From: Arenibaculum pallidiluteum
GTDB lineage: Bacteria > Pseudomonadota > Alphaproteobacteria > Azospirillales > Azospirillaceae
Length of the DNA: 64,000 bases
Direction of reading: 5' to 3'
Assembly: GCF_017355985.1 (NCBI RefSeq)
Contig: NZ_JAFIQU010000001.1
Location: 496,001-560,000 of the forward strand
The position numbers were made by a program, and so were the translations under genes. Shown here piece after piece: positions 45,109 to 53,007 of the stretch. The notes beneath the pieces are model-generated. The model was given only the letters and a program-made list of their open reading frames with translations, had not been told where the DNA came from and made no database searches. The first letter of the stretch is position 1. Each line of letters opens with the position of its first letter.

Positions 45109-46152
45109 TTAGGACTTCACGATGACGCCCCAGGGCGCGCCGCCCACGCCGAGGCTCTTGATGACGCGGTCCTTCTCGAGGTCGATCACCGAGACGTCGT
45201 TGCTGACCCCGTTGGTCGTGTAGAGCCGCGTCTCGTCCCCGGACAGCGCCAGGTTCCACACCCGCTGTCCGACCAAGTGGTACTTCTTGACCTCCAGCGT
45301 CGCCGGGTCGATCTCCGCGACCCGGTTCGCCGGCCCCAGCGCCACGAAGGCCCGCTTCCCGTCCTTCGTGAACCGCACGTCCACCGGCTGGATCGCCTCG
45401 CGCCGCAGGCCGCGCACCTCGAACTCGATCTTCTTGGTGATCTGCCGCGTCGCGACGTCGATCACGCTGACCGTCCCGCCGATCTCAGCCGACACCCAGA
45501 CATGCCGCCCGTCGGGCGTGAAGCGCGCGACCCTCGGGCGCGAGTCCACCAGCACGTTGTCGGTGATCTCGTTGCTCGCCGTGTCGATGAAATGCGCCAT
45601 GTTGGTGGTCTCGGAGGTGTTCACCAGCACCTTGCCGTCCGGGCTGATCCCCATGCCTTCCGGCTCCACCCCCACCTGGATCTCGGTGACGATTCGCTTG
45701 GCCTGGGTGTCGACCACCGAGACCATATTGTCGTCCTCGTTCGCGACGTAGAGCAGCCGGCCCTCCGGATGTAGGACGAACAGCTCGGGGTCCGGGCCCG
45801 AGGGCAGCCGGTCCACCACCTGCTGGCTCTGCAGGTCGATCACGTCGATCCGGTTGTCGTCGCCCACGCAGACGTAGAGCGACTTGCCGTCGCCGCTCAG
45901 CGTGATGCCGCGCGGCCGCCGCCCGACCTTGATGGTGTTCACGACCTCGAGCTTGGCTGCGTCGATCACCGAGATCGTGTTGTCCTTCTCGTTGGACACG
46001 TAGACCGTCTCGGCCGCTGCCGGAGCGGCCATGGCCAGCGCCAGCAGCGCGCCCAGCCCCGTTCGGGCCACGGCGCCGCGTCCGGCCGCCGCGGCGGGGG
46101 CTCGCGCCAGGCTTCCGGCCACGCTTCCGGCCGTGCTTCGGGAATGCGGCAT
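45109..46152 (-). CDS. PQQ-catabolism-associated YVTN beta-propeller protein
   Basis: A 347-residue exported protein. A long signal peptide ends near AAPAAA-ETV. The mature chain is built of seven or so YVTN-type propeller blades: YVSNEKDNTISVIDA, YVCVGDDNRIDVIDL, YVANEDDNMVSVVDT, WVSAEIGGTVSVIDV, LYTTNGVSNDVSVIDL. This matches the beta-propeller family found beside PQQ-dependent alcohol dehydrogenase systems; its job there is not established. GGGAGGA lies 9 bases before ATG 46152. Last gene of a three-gene periplasmic set; no ATPase or permease gene follows. Confidence 0.85.
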   Translation of the reverse strand: MPHSRSTAGSVAGSLARAPAAAAGRGAVARTGLGALLALAMAAPAAAETVYVSNEKDNTISVIDAAKLEVVNTIKVGRRPRGITLSGDGKSLYVCVGDDNRIDVIDLQSQQVVDRLPSGPDPELFVLHPEGRLLYVANEDDNMVSVVDTQAKRIVTEIQVGVEPEGMGISPDGKVLVNTSETTNMAHFIDTASNEITDNVLVDSRPRVARFTPDGRHVWVSAEIGGTVSVIDVATRQITKKIEFEVRGLRREAIQPVDVRFTKDGKRAFVALGPANRVAEIDPATLEVKKYHLVGQRVWNLALSGDETRLYTTNGVSNDVSVIDLEKDRVIKSLGVGGAPWGVIVKS

Positions 46153-46196
46153 CGTATGGGTCCTCCCTCTGAGCTTCTTGTCTTGCGTACCTGCGC

Positions 46197-47438
46197 CTAG
46201 CGGTTCCGGCAGCCGCTCTCGGGCCGGTCGTCGCCCAGCGTGTCCAGGGTCGAGGTCTGATGCAGGAAACCGTCCTGGGGCGAGACCGAGACCAGCATCC
46301 GCGGCGCGGTCACCAGCACGGGCTGACGAAGCTGGCCGTCCCATTCGCGGAAGGTCAGCGCCTGCCCCTTGAACGCGGCCAGCCCGAAGTCCGGGCTCCG
46401 GATGAAGGCGGCGAGTTGGGCCGGATCGGCGCTGCGCGTGCGCGTCGCCGCCTCGCCGACGGCCCGCACCGCCATCCACACGGCGTAGTCGCGCTCGGTC
46501 ATCCAGCGCCCGGCTTGGCGCTCGAAGCGCGACTGAAGCTGCGTCGCGCCCCACTGCTCGTGCACGCGCGACCAGGCCGTGGGCACCAGCCCCTGGGTTC
46601 CGGCCACGGGGCGCGGCAGCCAGGTGCGATAGGGCAGATACTCCCCGAACCCGTCCTCCTCGTCGGCGACCACCAGGATCTGGTAGTCGCGGCCCTGGGT
46701 GGCGGTGGGGATGGCGGACTGGACAGTGACATGCCCGGTGTCGACGCGTCGGTTGCCGATCTCGAAGGTCCAGGGATCGTCCTGGACGATCCTGGCGCCG
46801 AAACGCTTGGCGCTGCGCCGCACCGCCTCGGCGAAGAGCTGGTCGCCCGGCGCGGGACCGACAATCAGGCGCCAGTCCGTCCATTTCTTCCAGACCAGGT
46901 ACTGGCCCAGGGCGTCGGCCAGCATGCGCCGGCTGGGAACGGTGTGCAGGACATTGGGCCGGCATTCGGCATTGCGCAGGTCATCGTCCTTTGCGCGCGC
47001 GTTGAAGAGCGTGATCTCGCGCGCCTCCGGCAGGCCGGCGACCTCGAGCAGCGCGTCGCGCCGGAGATCGGATACGACCAGCCGCACGCCCTCCTGGGCA
47101 AGCTGGCGCAGCCCGTCCGCGGGCGACGTTCCAGGCGGGACGACGACCTCGACGAGTTCGAAGCGCTGCTTCAGGAAGCGGCCGGTGCTGGCGTTGTCCG
47201 CGATGCCGAGACGGGCGCCCTGCACGCCGTCGTCCTCGATCTCGGGGTTCAGGAAGCTCAGCGGGACCCGCGGCTCCTCGCGCGTGGCGAGATAGCCGAC
47301 GCGAATCGTCTGGGCATCGCCGGCCGCCGAGCTCTGGGTGCCGCCGGCCCCGGCGCCAGCCCCCTGCTGCCCCTGCGCCGGAAGCGCCAGCAGAAGCCCG
47401 AGCGCCAGGATCCCGAGAACCCTGCCGCGGCCGCTCAT
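46197..47438 (-). CDS. ABC-type substrate-binding protein of the PQQ-dependent alcohol dehydrogenase system
   Basis: A 413-residue periplasmic-binding-fold protein (branched-chain amino acid-type). A signal peptide (LGILALGLLLALPAQG) precedes a low-complexity Gly/Ala segment and the domain start IRVGYLATREEPRVPLSFL. Later blocks are GARLGIADNASTGRFLKQRFELVEV, VLHTVPSRRMLADALGQYLVWKKWTDWRL and WMAVRAVGEAATR. This composition is that of the binding protein family co-occurring with quinoprotein dehydrogenases. Its start overlaps the cupredoxin-like gene (ATGA), and the propeller gene follows 44 bases on. The ligand is unknown. Confidence 0.8.
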   Translation of the reverse strand: MSGRGRVLGILALGLLLALPAQGQQGAGAGAGGTQSSAAGDAQTIRVGYLATREEPRVPLSFLNPEIEDDGVQGARLGIADNASTGRFLKQRFELVEVVVPPGTSPADGLRQLAQEGVRLVVSDLRRDALLEVAGLPEAREITLFNARAKDDDLRNAECRPNVLHTVPSRRMLADALGQYLVWKKWTDWRLIVGPAPGDQLFAEAVRRSAKRFGARIVQDDPWTFEIGNRRVDTGHVTVQSAIPTATQGRDYQILVVADEEDGFGEYLPYRTWLPRPVAGTQGLVPTAWSRVHEQWGATQLQSRFERQAGRWMTERDYAVWMAVRAVGEAATRTRSADPAQLAAFIRSPDFGLAAFKGQALTFREWDGQLRQPVLVTAPRMLVSVSPQDGFLHQTSTLDTLGDDRPESGCRNR

Positions 47439-47872
47439 TGGTACTTGACGACGAACTTGCCGGCCATGCCGTTGGATTCGAAGCCCTCGACGAACCACGG
47501 GTATTCGCCTCCGCGCTGGGGAATAAAAAAGATCTCCATGGTCCCCTGATCGTCGAATTCGAGGCCATGGATCCAATTGGTATGGACCTCCAGGTCGTTC
47601 ACGACCACCTGCCTGATCCAAGCATTGCGGAACAGCTCCGGCGCCCGGAACATGTACTCCTTGAAGCCCGCCGAGGTGACCTTCAGGCGATAGTACTTGC
47701 CGGCCTGGAGCTGAAAATCCTTCCTGGAGATCGCATAGTCGTTGTCCTTGGTGCCAAGCACCAGCTCGTCGAGGCGCTCCGCCCGCTCCGCCGAGGGCGC
47801 CACCTGCGCCGCGGCCTGCGACACGGCGACGCTCACCCAGAGCGCGCAGACTCCGGCGATCAGGACTCTCAC
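47435..47872 (-). CDS. Cupredoxin-like periplasmic protein lacking copper ligands
   Basis: A 145-residue exported protein. Signal peptide VLIAGVCALWVSVAVSQAAA; mature text AISRKDFQLQAGKYYRLKV, WIRQVVVNDLEVHTNWIHGLEF and GGEYPWFVEGFESNGMAGKFVVK follows the strand order of cupredoxins. In copper-binding members the last loop has Cys, His and Met; here the Cys position is Val and the His is missing, leaving only the Met, so type 1 copper binding is unlikely. GTG 47872 has GGGGAGGA 7 bases upstream. First gene of the periplasmic trio. Confidence 0.75.
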   Translation of the reverse strand: MRVLIAGVCALWVSVAVSQAAAQVAPSAERAERLDELVLGTKDNDYAISRKDFQLQAGKYYRLKVTSAGFKEYMFRAPELFRNAWIRQVVVNDLEVHTNWIHGLEFDDQGTMEIFFIPQRGGEYPWFVEGFESNGMAGKFVVKYQ

Positions 47873-48314
47873 GGTTGCATCCTCCCCTTGTCTTGGGGTT
47901 CGGCGGCCGCCGAACCCGGCTCCGAACAATGAAGGAAATCGCAAGAGATCGCGATATTGCTCATTGGTATAATAGGCGGCCACGATGCCGGGATCTTGGA
48001 TAGATCCCGCCTTTACACGCGCAGCAGAAAGCCTATACGCCTGTCGAACAAGGACAGGCGCACGATCATTCCGATCGGCTCTCGCGTGCCGCATCCGTCG
48101 CGGCGGCACTCCCCGCGATCCTGCGGGAGGAAGACAGTCTGGGATCGGCGGGGACGCCGCTCCCAGGGGCGCAGTTCCCGATCTCGTCGGGAATTTTTCC
48201 CGAAACCATTTGGGGAGCCGACAATCGCGCCGTATCGATGACGTGCGCTCCGGCACTGTGGCATCCTGCCCGCCGGCCGAGGACTTGGCCAAGGGCTTCG
48301 GAAGGAATCCAGGC
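47873..48314. promoter_or_regulatory. Divergent control region with two dyads and a perfect -10 sequence
   Basis: This 442-bp gap separates the leftward cupredoxin-like gene from the rightward histidine kinase; I see no gene in it. TATAAT lies at 47968-47973 without a good -35, as expected for an activator-dependent promoter. Two dyads stand out: GGGATCT-TGGAT-AGATCCC (47990-48008) and TCGGGAA-TTT-TTCCCGA (48187-48203). They are candidate binding sites for the adjacent NarL-type regulator. Confidence 0.5.
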
Positions 48315-49763
48315 GTGCGCAGGATGTCGCTACGGCTCAGCCTGATCTGCCTCGTCGCGATCGGCATGGGGGCCAGCCTGCTGCTGGCCAGCGTCGTTGC
48401 CGCCTACAGCGCATCTCACCGCGTGCGCACCGAGATGCGCGCGGCCGTCGGCGTGGCTCTGCGCGCCGCGGAGAACGTGCTGACCGGAACCACCGGCCGG
48501 GACGACCCCCTGGCCGAGCTGCGCAGCGTGGTCGCCGCCTTCGACGGGAACCGCCACGTCCGCCTCCGGCTGGCCGGCACAGGCCTGTCCTCGGCCCCGC
48601 CGCCGACGGAAGTGACCACTCTGGGCGCCGCGCCCGCGCTGTTCGCGCGGCTCATCGCCCCCGATCCCCCGAGCGCCCAACTCGTAGTCGCGCTCGGTGA
48701 CGGGCGGTCCGAGACTCTTGTGATCCAGTCCGATCCCCAGAACGAGATCGGCGAGGCATGGGAGGCCTTCTGCGCCACGGTGCTGAGCCTGCTGCTGTTC
48801 TGCGCCGTCACCTTCATGGCCATCCATGTGTTCGTCGGCCGCGCGCTGCGCCCTCTCGACGAGCTCGGCGAGGCGTTCCGCGCGATCGGGCGCGGCGACT
48901 TCACCGCGCGCGACGAGCACCGCCTCGCTCCCGAGCTCGCGCGGCTCTATCGCGGCTTCAACGACATGGCCGGCAAGTTGACCGCCGAGAAGGCCGAGAA
49001 CCGGCGCCTCGGCGAGAAGCTCCTGACCCTGCAGGAGGCGGAGCGCCGCGACATCGCGCGCGACCTCCATGACGAGTTCGGCCCGTGCCTCTTCGCGGTG
49101 AAGGTCGACGCCGCGGCGATCGTCCGGCTGGCAGAGGCCGGGCGGACAGCCGAGATCCCGGCGGCCGTGCAGGGCATCTCGGAGGCGGCGTCCCACATGC
49201 AGGAGCAGGTCCGCAGCATGCTCGGCCGGCTGCGTCCCGCCGGTCTCGACGAGTTCGGCCTGGAGGCCGCGCTCGGCGATCTCGTGACCTTCTGGCGCCG
49301 CCGCCAGCCTGGCATCGATTACCGCCTGCAGGTGGACGAGGACTGCGAAGGGATCGGCGATCTCGCCGAGACGACGGTCTACCGTGTGGTGCAGGAGGCG
49401 CTGAGCAACGCCGTAAGGCACGGGTCGCCCACCACGATCACCGTCCGGGTCAGTCGCGAGGGTGCGGATCGCGCCGCGGCCGCCCATGGCGCAGCGGCAT
49501 CCCGAGCCCGCACCGTAGTCGAGGTCGTCGACGACGGAAGCGGCACGGCCGAGGTCCGGCGCGGGGGCTTCGGGCTGCTGGGGATGGCAGAGCGGGTCCA
49601 GGGGCTTGGCGGCACGCTGGAGACCACGGACCGCTCCGAAGGAGGCTTCCTGGTCCGCGCCGTGCTGCCGCCGGCGCCTGGCGCAGGCCCAGCAGAGCAC
49701 GCGGCACGGCAGGAGGCGCCCGTCGGCGGCCGCGCCGTCAGCGCGGCAGGGGAGGCGGCATGA
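48315..49763 (+). CDS. NarX/UhpB-type sensor histidine kinase
   Basis: A 482-residue inner-membrane kinase. Helix 1 (residues ~8-31) and helix 2 (~152-175) bound a periplasmic sensor region of about 120 residues with no known domain. A HAMP domain (~175-225) leads to the HisKA_3 dimerisation motif ERRDIARDLHDEFGPCLFAVK with phospho-acceptor His252, and an HATPase domain with VYRVVQEALSNAVRHG, VEVVDDGSG and GFGLLGMAERV. GTG 48315 has GAAGGAA 8 bases upstream; ATG 48324 is the alternative. The stop overlaps the regulator start (ATGA). Confidence 0.9.
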   Translation: MRRMSLRLSLICLVAIGMGASLLLASVVAAYSASHRVRTEMRAAVGVALRAAENVLTGTTGRDDPLAELRSVVAAFDGNRHVRLRLAGTGLSSAPPPTEVTTLGAAPALFARLIAPDPPSAQLVVALGDGRSETLVIQSDPQNEIGEAWEAFCATVLSLLLFCAVTFMAIHVFVGRALRPLDELGEAFRAIGRGDFTARDEHRLAPELARLYRGFNDMAGKLTAEKAENRRLGEKLLTLQEAERRDIARDLHDEFGPCLFAVKVDAAAIVRLAEAGRTAEIPAAVQGISEAASHMQEQVRSMLGRLRPAGLDEFGLEAALGDLVTFWRRRQPGIDYRLQVDEDCEGIGDLAETTVYRVVQEALSNAVRHGSPTTITVRVSREGADRAAAAHGAAASRARTVVEVVDDGSGTAEVRRGGFGLLGMAERVQGLGGTLETTDRSEGGFLVRAVLPPAPGAGPAEHAARQEAPVGGRAVSAAGEAA

Positions 49764-50431
49764 GAGTTCTCGTGGTGGACGATCACGCCATCGTCCGCGG
49801 CGGCCTGTGCCGCCTCTTCGCCTCGGACCCAGAGGTGGAGGTGGTTGAGGCGGCGAGCGGGCGCGAGGCGCTCTCCCTGTTCCGCGCCCGCCCACCCCGG
49901 CTCGTCGTGCTCGACCTGAACCTGCCGGGACTCGGCGGGCTGGAGCTGATCCGCCGGTTGCGGGCCGAGGCGCCCGCGACGCCGATACTGGTCTTCAGCA
50001 TGCATGCGGAGGCCATCTATGTGACCCGGGCCCTCGAGGCCGGCGCCGCCGGCTTCGTGAGCAAGAACGCGGCCCCCGAGGAACTCCTCGAGGCCATGCG
50101 GCGCGTCACCGCCGGCGAGCGCTACCTGGAGCGCGAGCTCGCCCAGCAGCTCGCCCTCCAGAACGTCGCGGGCTCGCCGGGGCGCCTGGACGACCTCTCG
50201 CGGCGCGAGCTGGAGATCCTGCGCCTGCTCGGCGAAGGCAAGGGACTCCCGCAGATCGCCGAATCCATCGGCATCAGCTACAAGACCGTCGCCAACACCT
50301 GCGGCATGATCAAGACGAAGCTCGGCGTCTCGCGCACGGCCGAGCTCATCCGCATCGCGATCGAATGCGGCGTCTCCCGCGGGCTGGCCTCGCCCGAGGT
50401 TGGCTCCGCCGCGCCGCCCGCAACGGACTAG
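49760..50431 (+). CDS. NarL/FixJ-family response regulator
   Basis: A 223-residue DNA-binding regulator. Receiver domain: acidic pair VVDDHA, phospho-acceptor Asp52 (VLDLNLPGLGGLEL), Ser in VFSMHAE and Lys in GFVSKNAAPEEL. The LuxR-type helix-turn-helix is LSRRELEILRLLGEGKGLPQIAESIGISYKTVANTCGMIKTKL at about 145-190. Partner of the kinase, to which it is coupled by ATGA. Such AgmR/ExaE/PedR1-type pairs control PQQ alcohol dehydrogenase genes in other bacteria, so the divergent trio is the likely target. Converges on dut with a 9-base gap. Confidence 0.92.
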   Translation: MRVLVVDDHAIVRGGLCRLFASDPEVEVVEAASGREALSLFRARPPRLVVLDLNLPGLGGLELIRRLRAEAPATPILVFSMHAEAIYVTRALEAGAAGFVSKNAAPEELLEAMRRVTAGERYLERELAQQLALQNVAGSPGRLDDLSRRELEILRLLGEGKGLPQIAESIGISYKTVANTCGMIKTKLGVSRTAELIRIAIECGVSRGLASPEVGSAAPPATD

Positions 50432-50440
50432 GAAGGCTCC

Positions 50441-50962
50441 TCAGGTCTTGGTGCCGCCGATCCCCGTGGAGCCGAAGCCGCCGGCGCCACGGGCCGTCGC
50501 GCTGGTGAAGTCGTCGACGACGACCCATTCCGCCTGCACCACGCGCTTGAGTACGAGCTGCGCGATGCGGTCCCCGGGCTTCACGAGCACCGTCTCGCCG
50601 CCCTCCGTGCCGGGATGGAGCCGCACGAGTCCGACCATGATCTGCCCCTGGTAGTCGGCATCCACCACGCCGGTGAGGTTGGCGAGCACTAGCCCCTGCT
50701 TGGTGGCGAGCCCCGATCGCGGGTGCAGCTCCGCATCGATCCCGGCCTCGCCGATATGGATCGCGATGCCCGTCGGCACCATGACCGGGCGGTCGCCCAC
50801 CCGGAACGCCATGGGCTCGTCGATGCAGGCGATCAGGTCGTAGCCCGCCGCCATGTCGGAATGTCGGCGCGGAACCACGTCCAGATCCGGCGGAAGCTCG
50901 GCATGGGCGGCGCGGATGCGCGCCCAGCGGTCCGGGTCCATGCGCTTCAGTTCGATCTTCAT
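50441..50962 (-). CDS. dut: dUTP diphosphatase Dut
   Basis: Dut hydrolyses dUTP to dUMP, keeping uracil out of DNA and feeding ThyA. The 173-residue trimeric-type enzyme shows all five motifs: AAGYDLIA, PRSGLATKQG, GVVDADYQGQI with the catalytic Asp, RIAQLVLKRV, and the C-terminal P-loop-like RGAGGFGSTG. The N-terminus is about 20 residues longer than in E. coli. Its ATG overlaps the folA stop (ATGA). Third gene of the thyA-folA-dut operon. Confidence 0.94.
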   Translation of the reverse strand: MKIELKRMDPDRWARIRAAHAELPPDLDVVPRRHSDMAAGYDLIACIDEPMAFRVGDRPVMVPTGIAIHIGEAGIDAELHPRSGLATKQGLVLANLTGVVDADYQGQIMVGLVRLHPGTEGGETVLVKPGDRIAQLVLKRVVQAEWVVVDDFTSATARGAGGFGSTGIGGTKT

Positions 50963-51507
50963 GCGGGGTCTCGGCGTCTTTCGTAGGTCACGAAGGCATA
51001 GGCGGGCCGCCCATCCTCGGCGGGATGGGGCTCGCGCGCGGTCTCCCTCCACTCGGCGGGCGGAAGCGCCGGAAACCAGGTGTCGGCCGCGGTGTCCAGG
51101 TCGATCTCGGTCAGCAGGACGCGGTCGGCGAGCGGCAGGGCCTGCCGGTAGATCTCGCCGCCGCCAATTACCGCGATCTCGGCCACGCCGTCCCGGCGCG
51201 CGACCTTGCGGGCCAGGTCCAGCGCCGCATCGAGCGACGGCGCCGTCAGCGCGCCCTCGAACTCCGCCTCGGGGTTCCGGGTCACGACGATGTTGGTGCG
51301 GCCCGGCAGCGGACGGCCCAGGGAGTCGAAGGTCTTGCGGCCCATCACCACGGGCCTGCCCAGCGTGGCGGCCCTGAAGTGCCGGAGATCCGCGGGAAGA
51401 TGCCAGGGCATGCGCCCGTCGAGGCCGAGCGCGCCGCCCCGGGCGGTCGCCGCCACCAGCACCACGGCCGGCTCTCCCGGCAGATTGGCGGGCGTGTCCT
51501 GCGCCAT
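50959..51507 (-). CDS. folA: Dihydrofolate reductase FolA
   Basis: FolA regenerates tetrahydrofolate from the dihydrofolate that ThyA produces. The 182-residue protein has the conserved LVAATARGGALGLDGRMPWHLPADLRHF, with the WHLPxD active-site block, RPVVMGRKTFDSLGRPLPGRTNIVVTR for NADPH binding, and IGGGEIYRQALPLADRVLLTEI. ATG 51507 is two bases past the thyA stop; dut starts within its stop codon. The triple operon keeps thymidylate synthesis together. Confidence 0.95.
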   Translation of the reverse strand: MAQDTPANLPGEPAVVLVAATARGGALGLDGRMPWHLPADLRHFRAATLGRPVVMGRKTFDSLGRPLPGRTNIVVTRNPEAEFEGALTAPSLDAALDLARKVARRDGVAEIAVIGGGEIYRQALPLADRVLLTEIDLDTAADTWFPALPPAEWRETAREPHPAEDGRPAYAFVTYERRRDPA

Positions 51508-51509
51508 GG

Positions 51510-52433
51510 TCAAACCGCGACCTCGGCCTTGATGTGCGGATGCGGATCGTATCCCACCACCTCCAGGTCCTCGATCCGGTAGCCGTCGATATCGTCCGGG
51601 CGGCGCAGCAGGTTCAGCCGCGGGAAGGGCCGCGGCTCCCGGCCGAGCTGCAGGCGCGCCTGCTCCAGGTGGTTGTGGTAGAGATGGACGTCACCGCCGG
51701 ACCAGACGAGCTCCCCCGGTTCCAGGTCGCATTGCTGGGCCAGCATGTGGGTCAGCAGCGACGCGCCGGCGAGATTGAACGGCAGGCCGAGCAGGACATC
51801 GGCCGAGCGCTGGTAGAGCAGGCAGGAAAGGCGCCCGCGGGAGACATGGAACTGGTAGACCATATGGCAGGGCGGAAGCGCCATGCGGTCGATCTCGGCG
51901 ACGTTCCAGGCATGGAACAGCAGCCTGCGCGACGCCGGGTTGCGCCGGATGCCATCGATCAGTCCCGCGATCTGGTCGTGCTCGCGCCCGTCGGGCCCGG
52001 TCCAGCGCCGCCATTGCTTCCCGTAGACGGGCCCCAGCTCGCCCCAGCGTGCGGCGAAGGCCTCGTCCTCGACGATCCGGCGCTCGAATGCGTCGCGATC
52101 GATCGCTTCCCCGGTCGCCTCGCGGTAGGCCTTGAGAGGCCAGTCCGTCCAGATGTGAACGCCCTCGGCCACCAGGGGGCGGATGTTGGTCCCGCCGGTC
52201 AGGAACCAGAGCATCTCGCGAAAGCAGCTCTTCCAGAAGACGCGCTTGGTGGTGATCAGCGGGAACCCGCGGCCGAGGTCGAAGCGCATCATTGCGCCGA
52301 AGATGCTGCGCGCCCCCACCCCCGTGCGGTCCTGGCGGTCGTCCCCGGATTCCAGGATCAGGCGGAGGAGATCGAGGTACTGGCCTTCGGGATGGTTCAC
52401 TGCGGTCACCGGCGGGCGGAGCGGGAGCGCCAT
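51510..52433 (-). CDS. thyA: Thymidylate synthase ThyA
   Basis: ThyA methylates dUMP to dTMP using methylenetetrahydrofolate. From ATG 52433 the protein is 307 residues, slightly longer than E. coli ThyA. Visible motifs are DRTGVGARSIFGAMMRFDL, FPLITTKRVFWKSCFREMLWFL, the catalytic Cys189 in ALPPCHMVYQFHV, RSADVLLGLPFNLAGASLLTHM, and the C-terminal HPHIKAEVAV. The open frame continues upstream, but that part is low-complexity and overlaps the divergent lipoprotein gene. First gene of thyA-folA-dut. Confidence 0.97.
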   Translation of the reverse strand: MALPLRPPVTAVNHPEGQYLDLLRLILESGDDRQDRTGVGARSIFGAMMRFDLGRGFPLITTKRVFWKSCFREMLWFLTGGTNIRPLVAEGVHIWTDWPLKAYREATGEAIDRDAFERRIVEDEAFAARWGELGPVYGKQWRRWTGPDGREHDQIAGLIDGIRRNPASRRLLFHAWNVAEIDRMALPPCHMVYQFHVSRGRLSCLLYQRSADVLLGLPFNLAGASLLTHMLAQQCDLEPGELVWSGGDVHLYHNHLEQARLQLGREPRPFPRLNLLRRPDDIDGYRIEDLEVVGYDPHPHIKAEVAV

Positions 52434-52509
52434 GCTGCCCCACCGCCCCCCCCGGCCGCAAGAAGGCGCGCCCCGCTTTCCGCGGCGGCCTCCTACAGGA
52501 GCGCAATTC

Positions 52510-52872
52510 ATGAGGATACCGGTTCTGATCCTGGCGCTGCTGGGCGGCGTGTCCTGCGCGGTGCAGCCCCAGCCCCCGCCTCCGGCCGACATGCTCCGGC
52601 GAATCGCGGCGCTGTACCCGCACCCCTGCAACGCGGCGGCCGCACGCGTGATCGCCGATGCCGGCGTCCCGCCCGACCAGGTGGAGAGCGTGTCCTATCA
52701 GCCTGTCTGGGGCGGCGGGAGGCAGGAGATGATCGTCGGCTACATCGCATGGACGCGCCTGCGCGGGCGGACCGGCTTCCTGGTGGCGAACATGGACGAC
52801 GACTGCCGGGTCCAGGTCGTCTACACGCGCGGCGGCCTCGCGATCGACGGCGTCCGGTCCCACTCGTACTGA
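52510..52872 (+). CDS. Small putative lipoprotein (120 aa)
   Basis: A 120-residue exported protein. The signal sequence MRIPVLILALLGGVSC ends in a lipobox-like GVSC (Cys16). The mature part has two cysteines (HPCNAAAAR, DDCRVQVVY) and a short alpha/beta pattern. AGGAG lies 8 bases before the ATG. Divergent from thyA across 76 bp. No family recognised; similar small lipoproteins with unknown roles are common in this group. Confidence 0.75.
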   Translation: MRIPVLILALLGGVSCAVQPQPPPPADMLRRIAALYPHPCNAAAARVIADAGVPPDQVESVSYQPVWGGGRQEMIVGYIAWTRLRGRTGFLVANMDDDCRVQVVYTRGGLAIDGVRSHSY

Positions 52873-53007
52873 GGGGATGCCGACCCGGACCGATCCGGGC
52901 GCGGCCGCTCGTCTTGCCACCTCTGCGGTCGGCGGCTAGCGTCGGCGCGAAGCCGCCGGAAAGCCTGGCGGCGGACCCTTGCTCTTGCGATGGAGAGGAT
53001 GCGCGGC

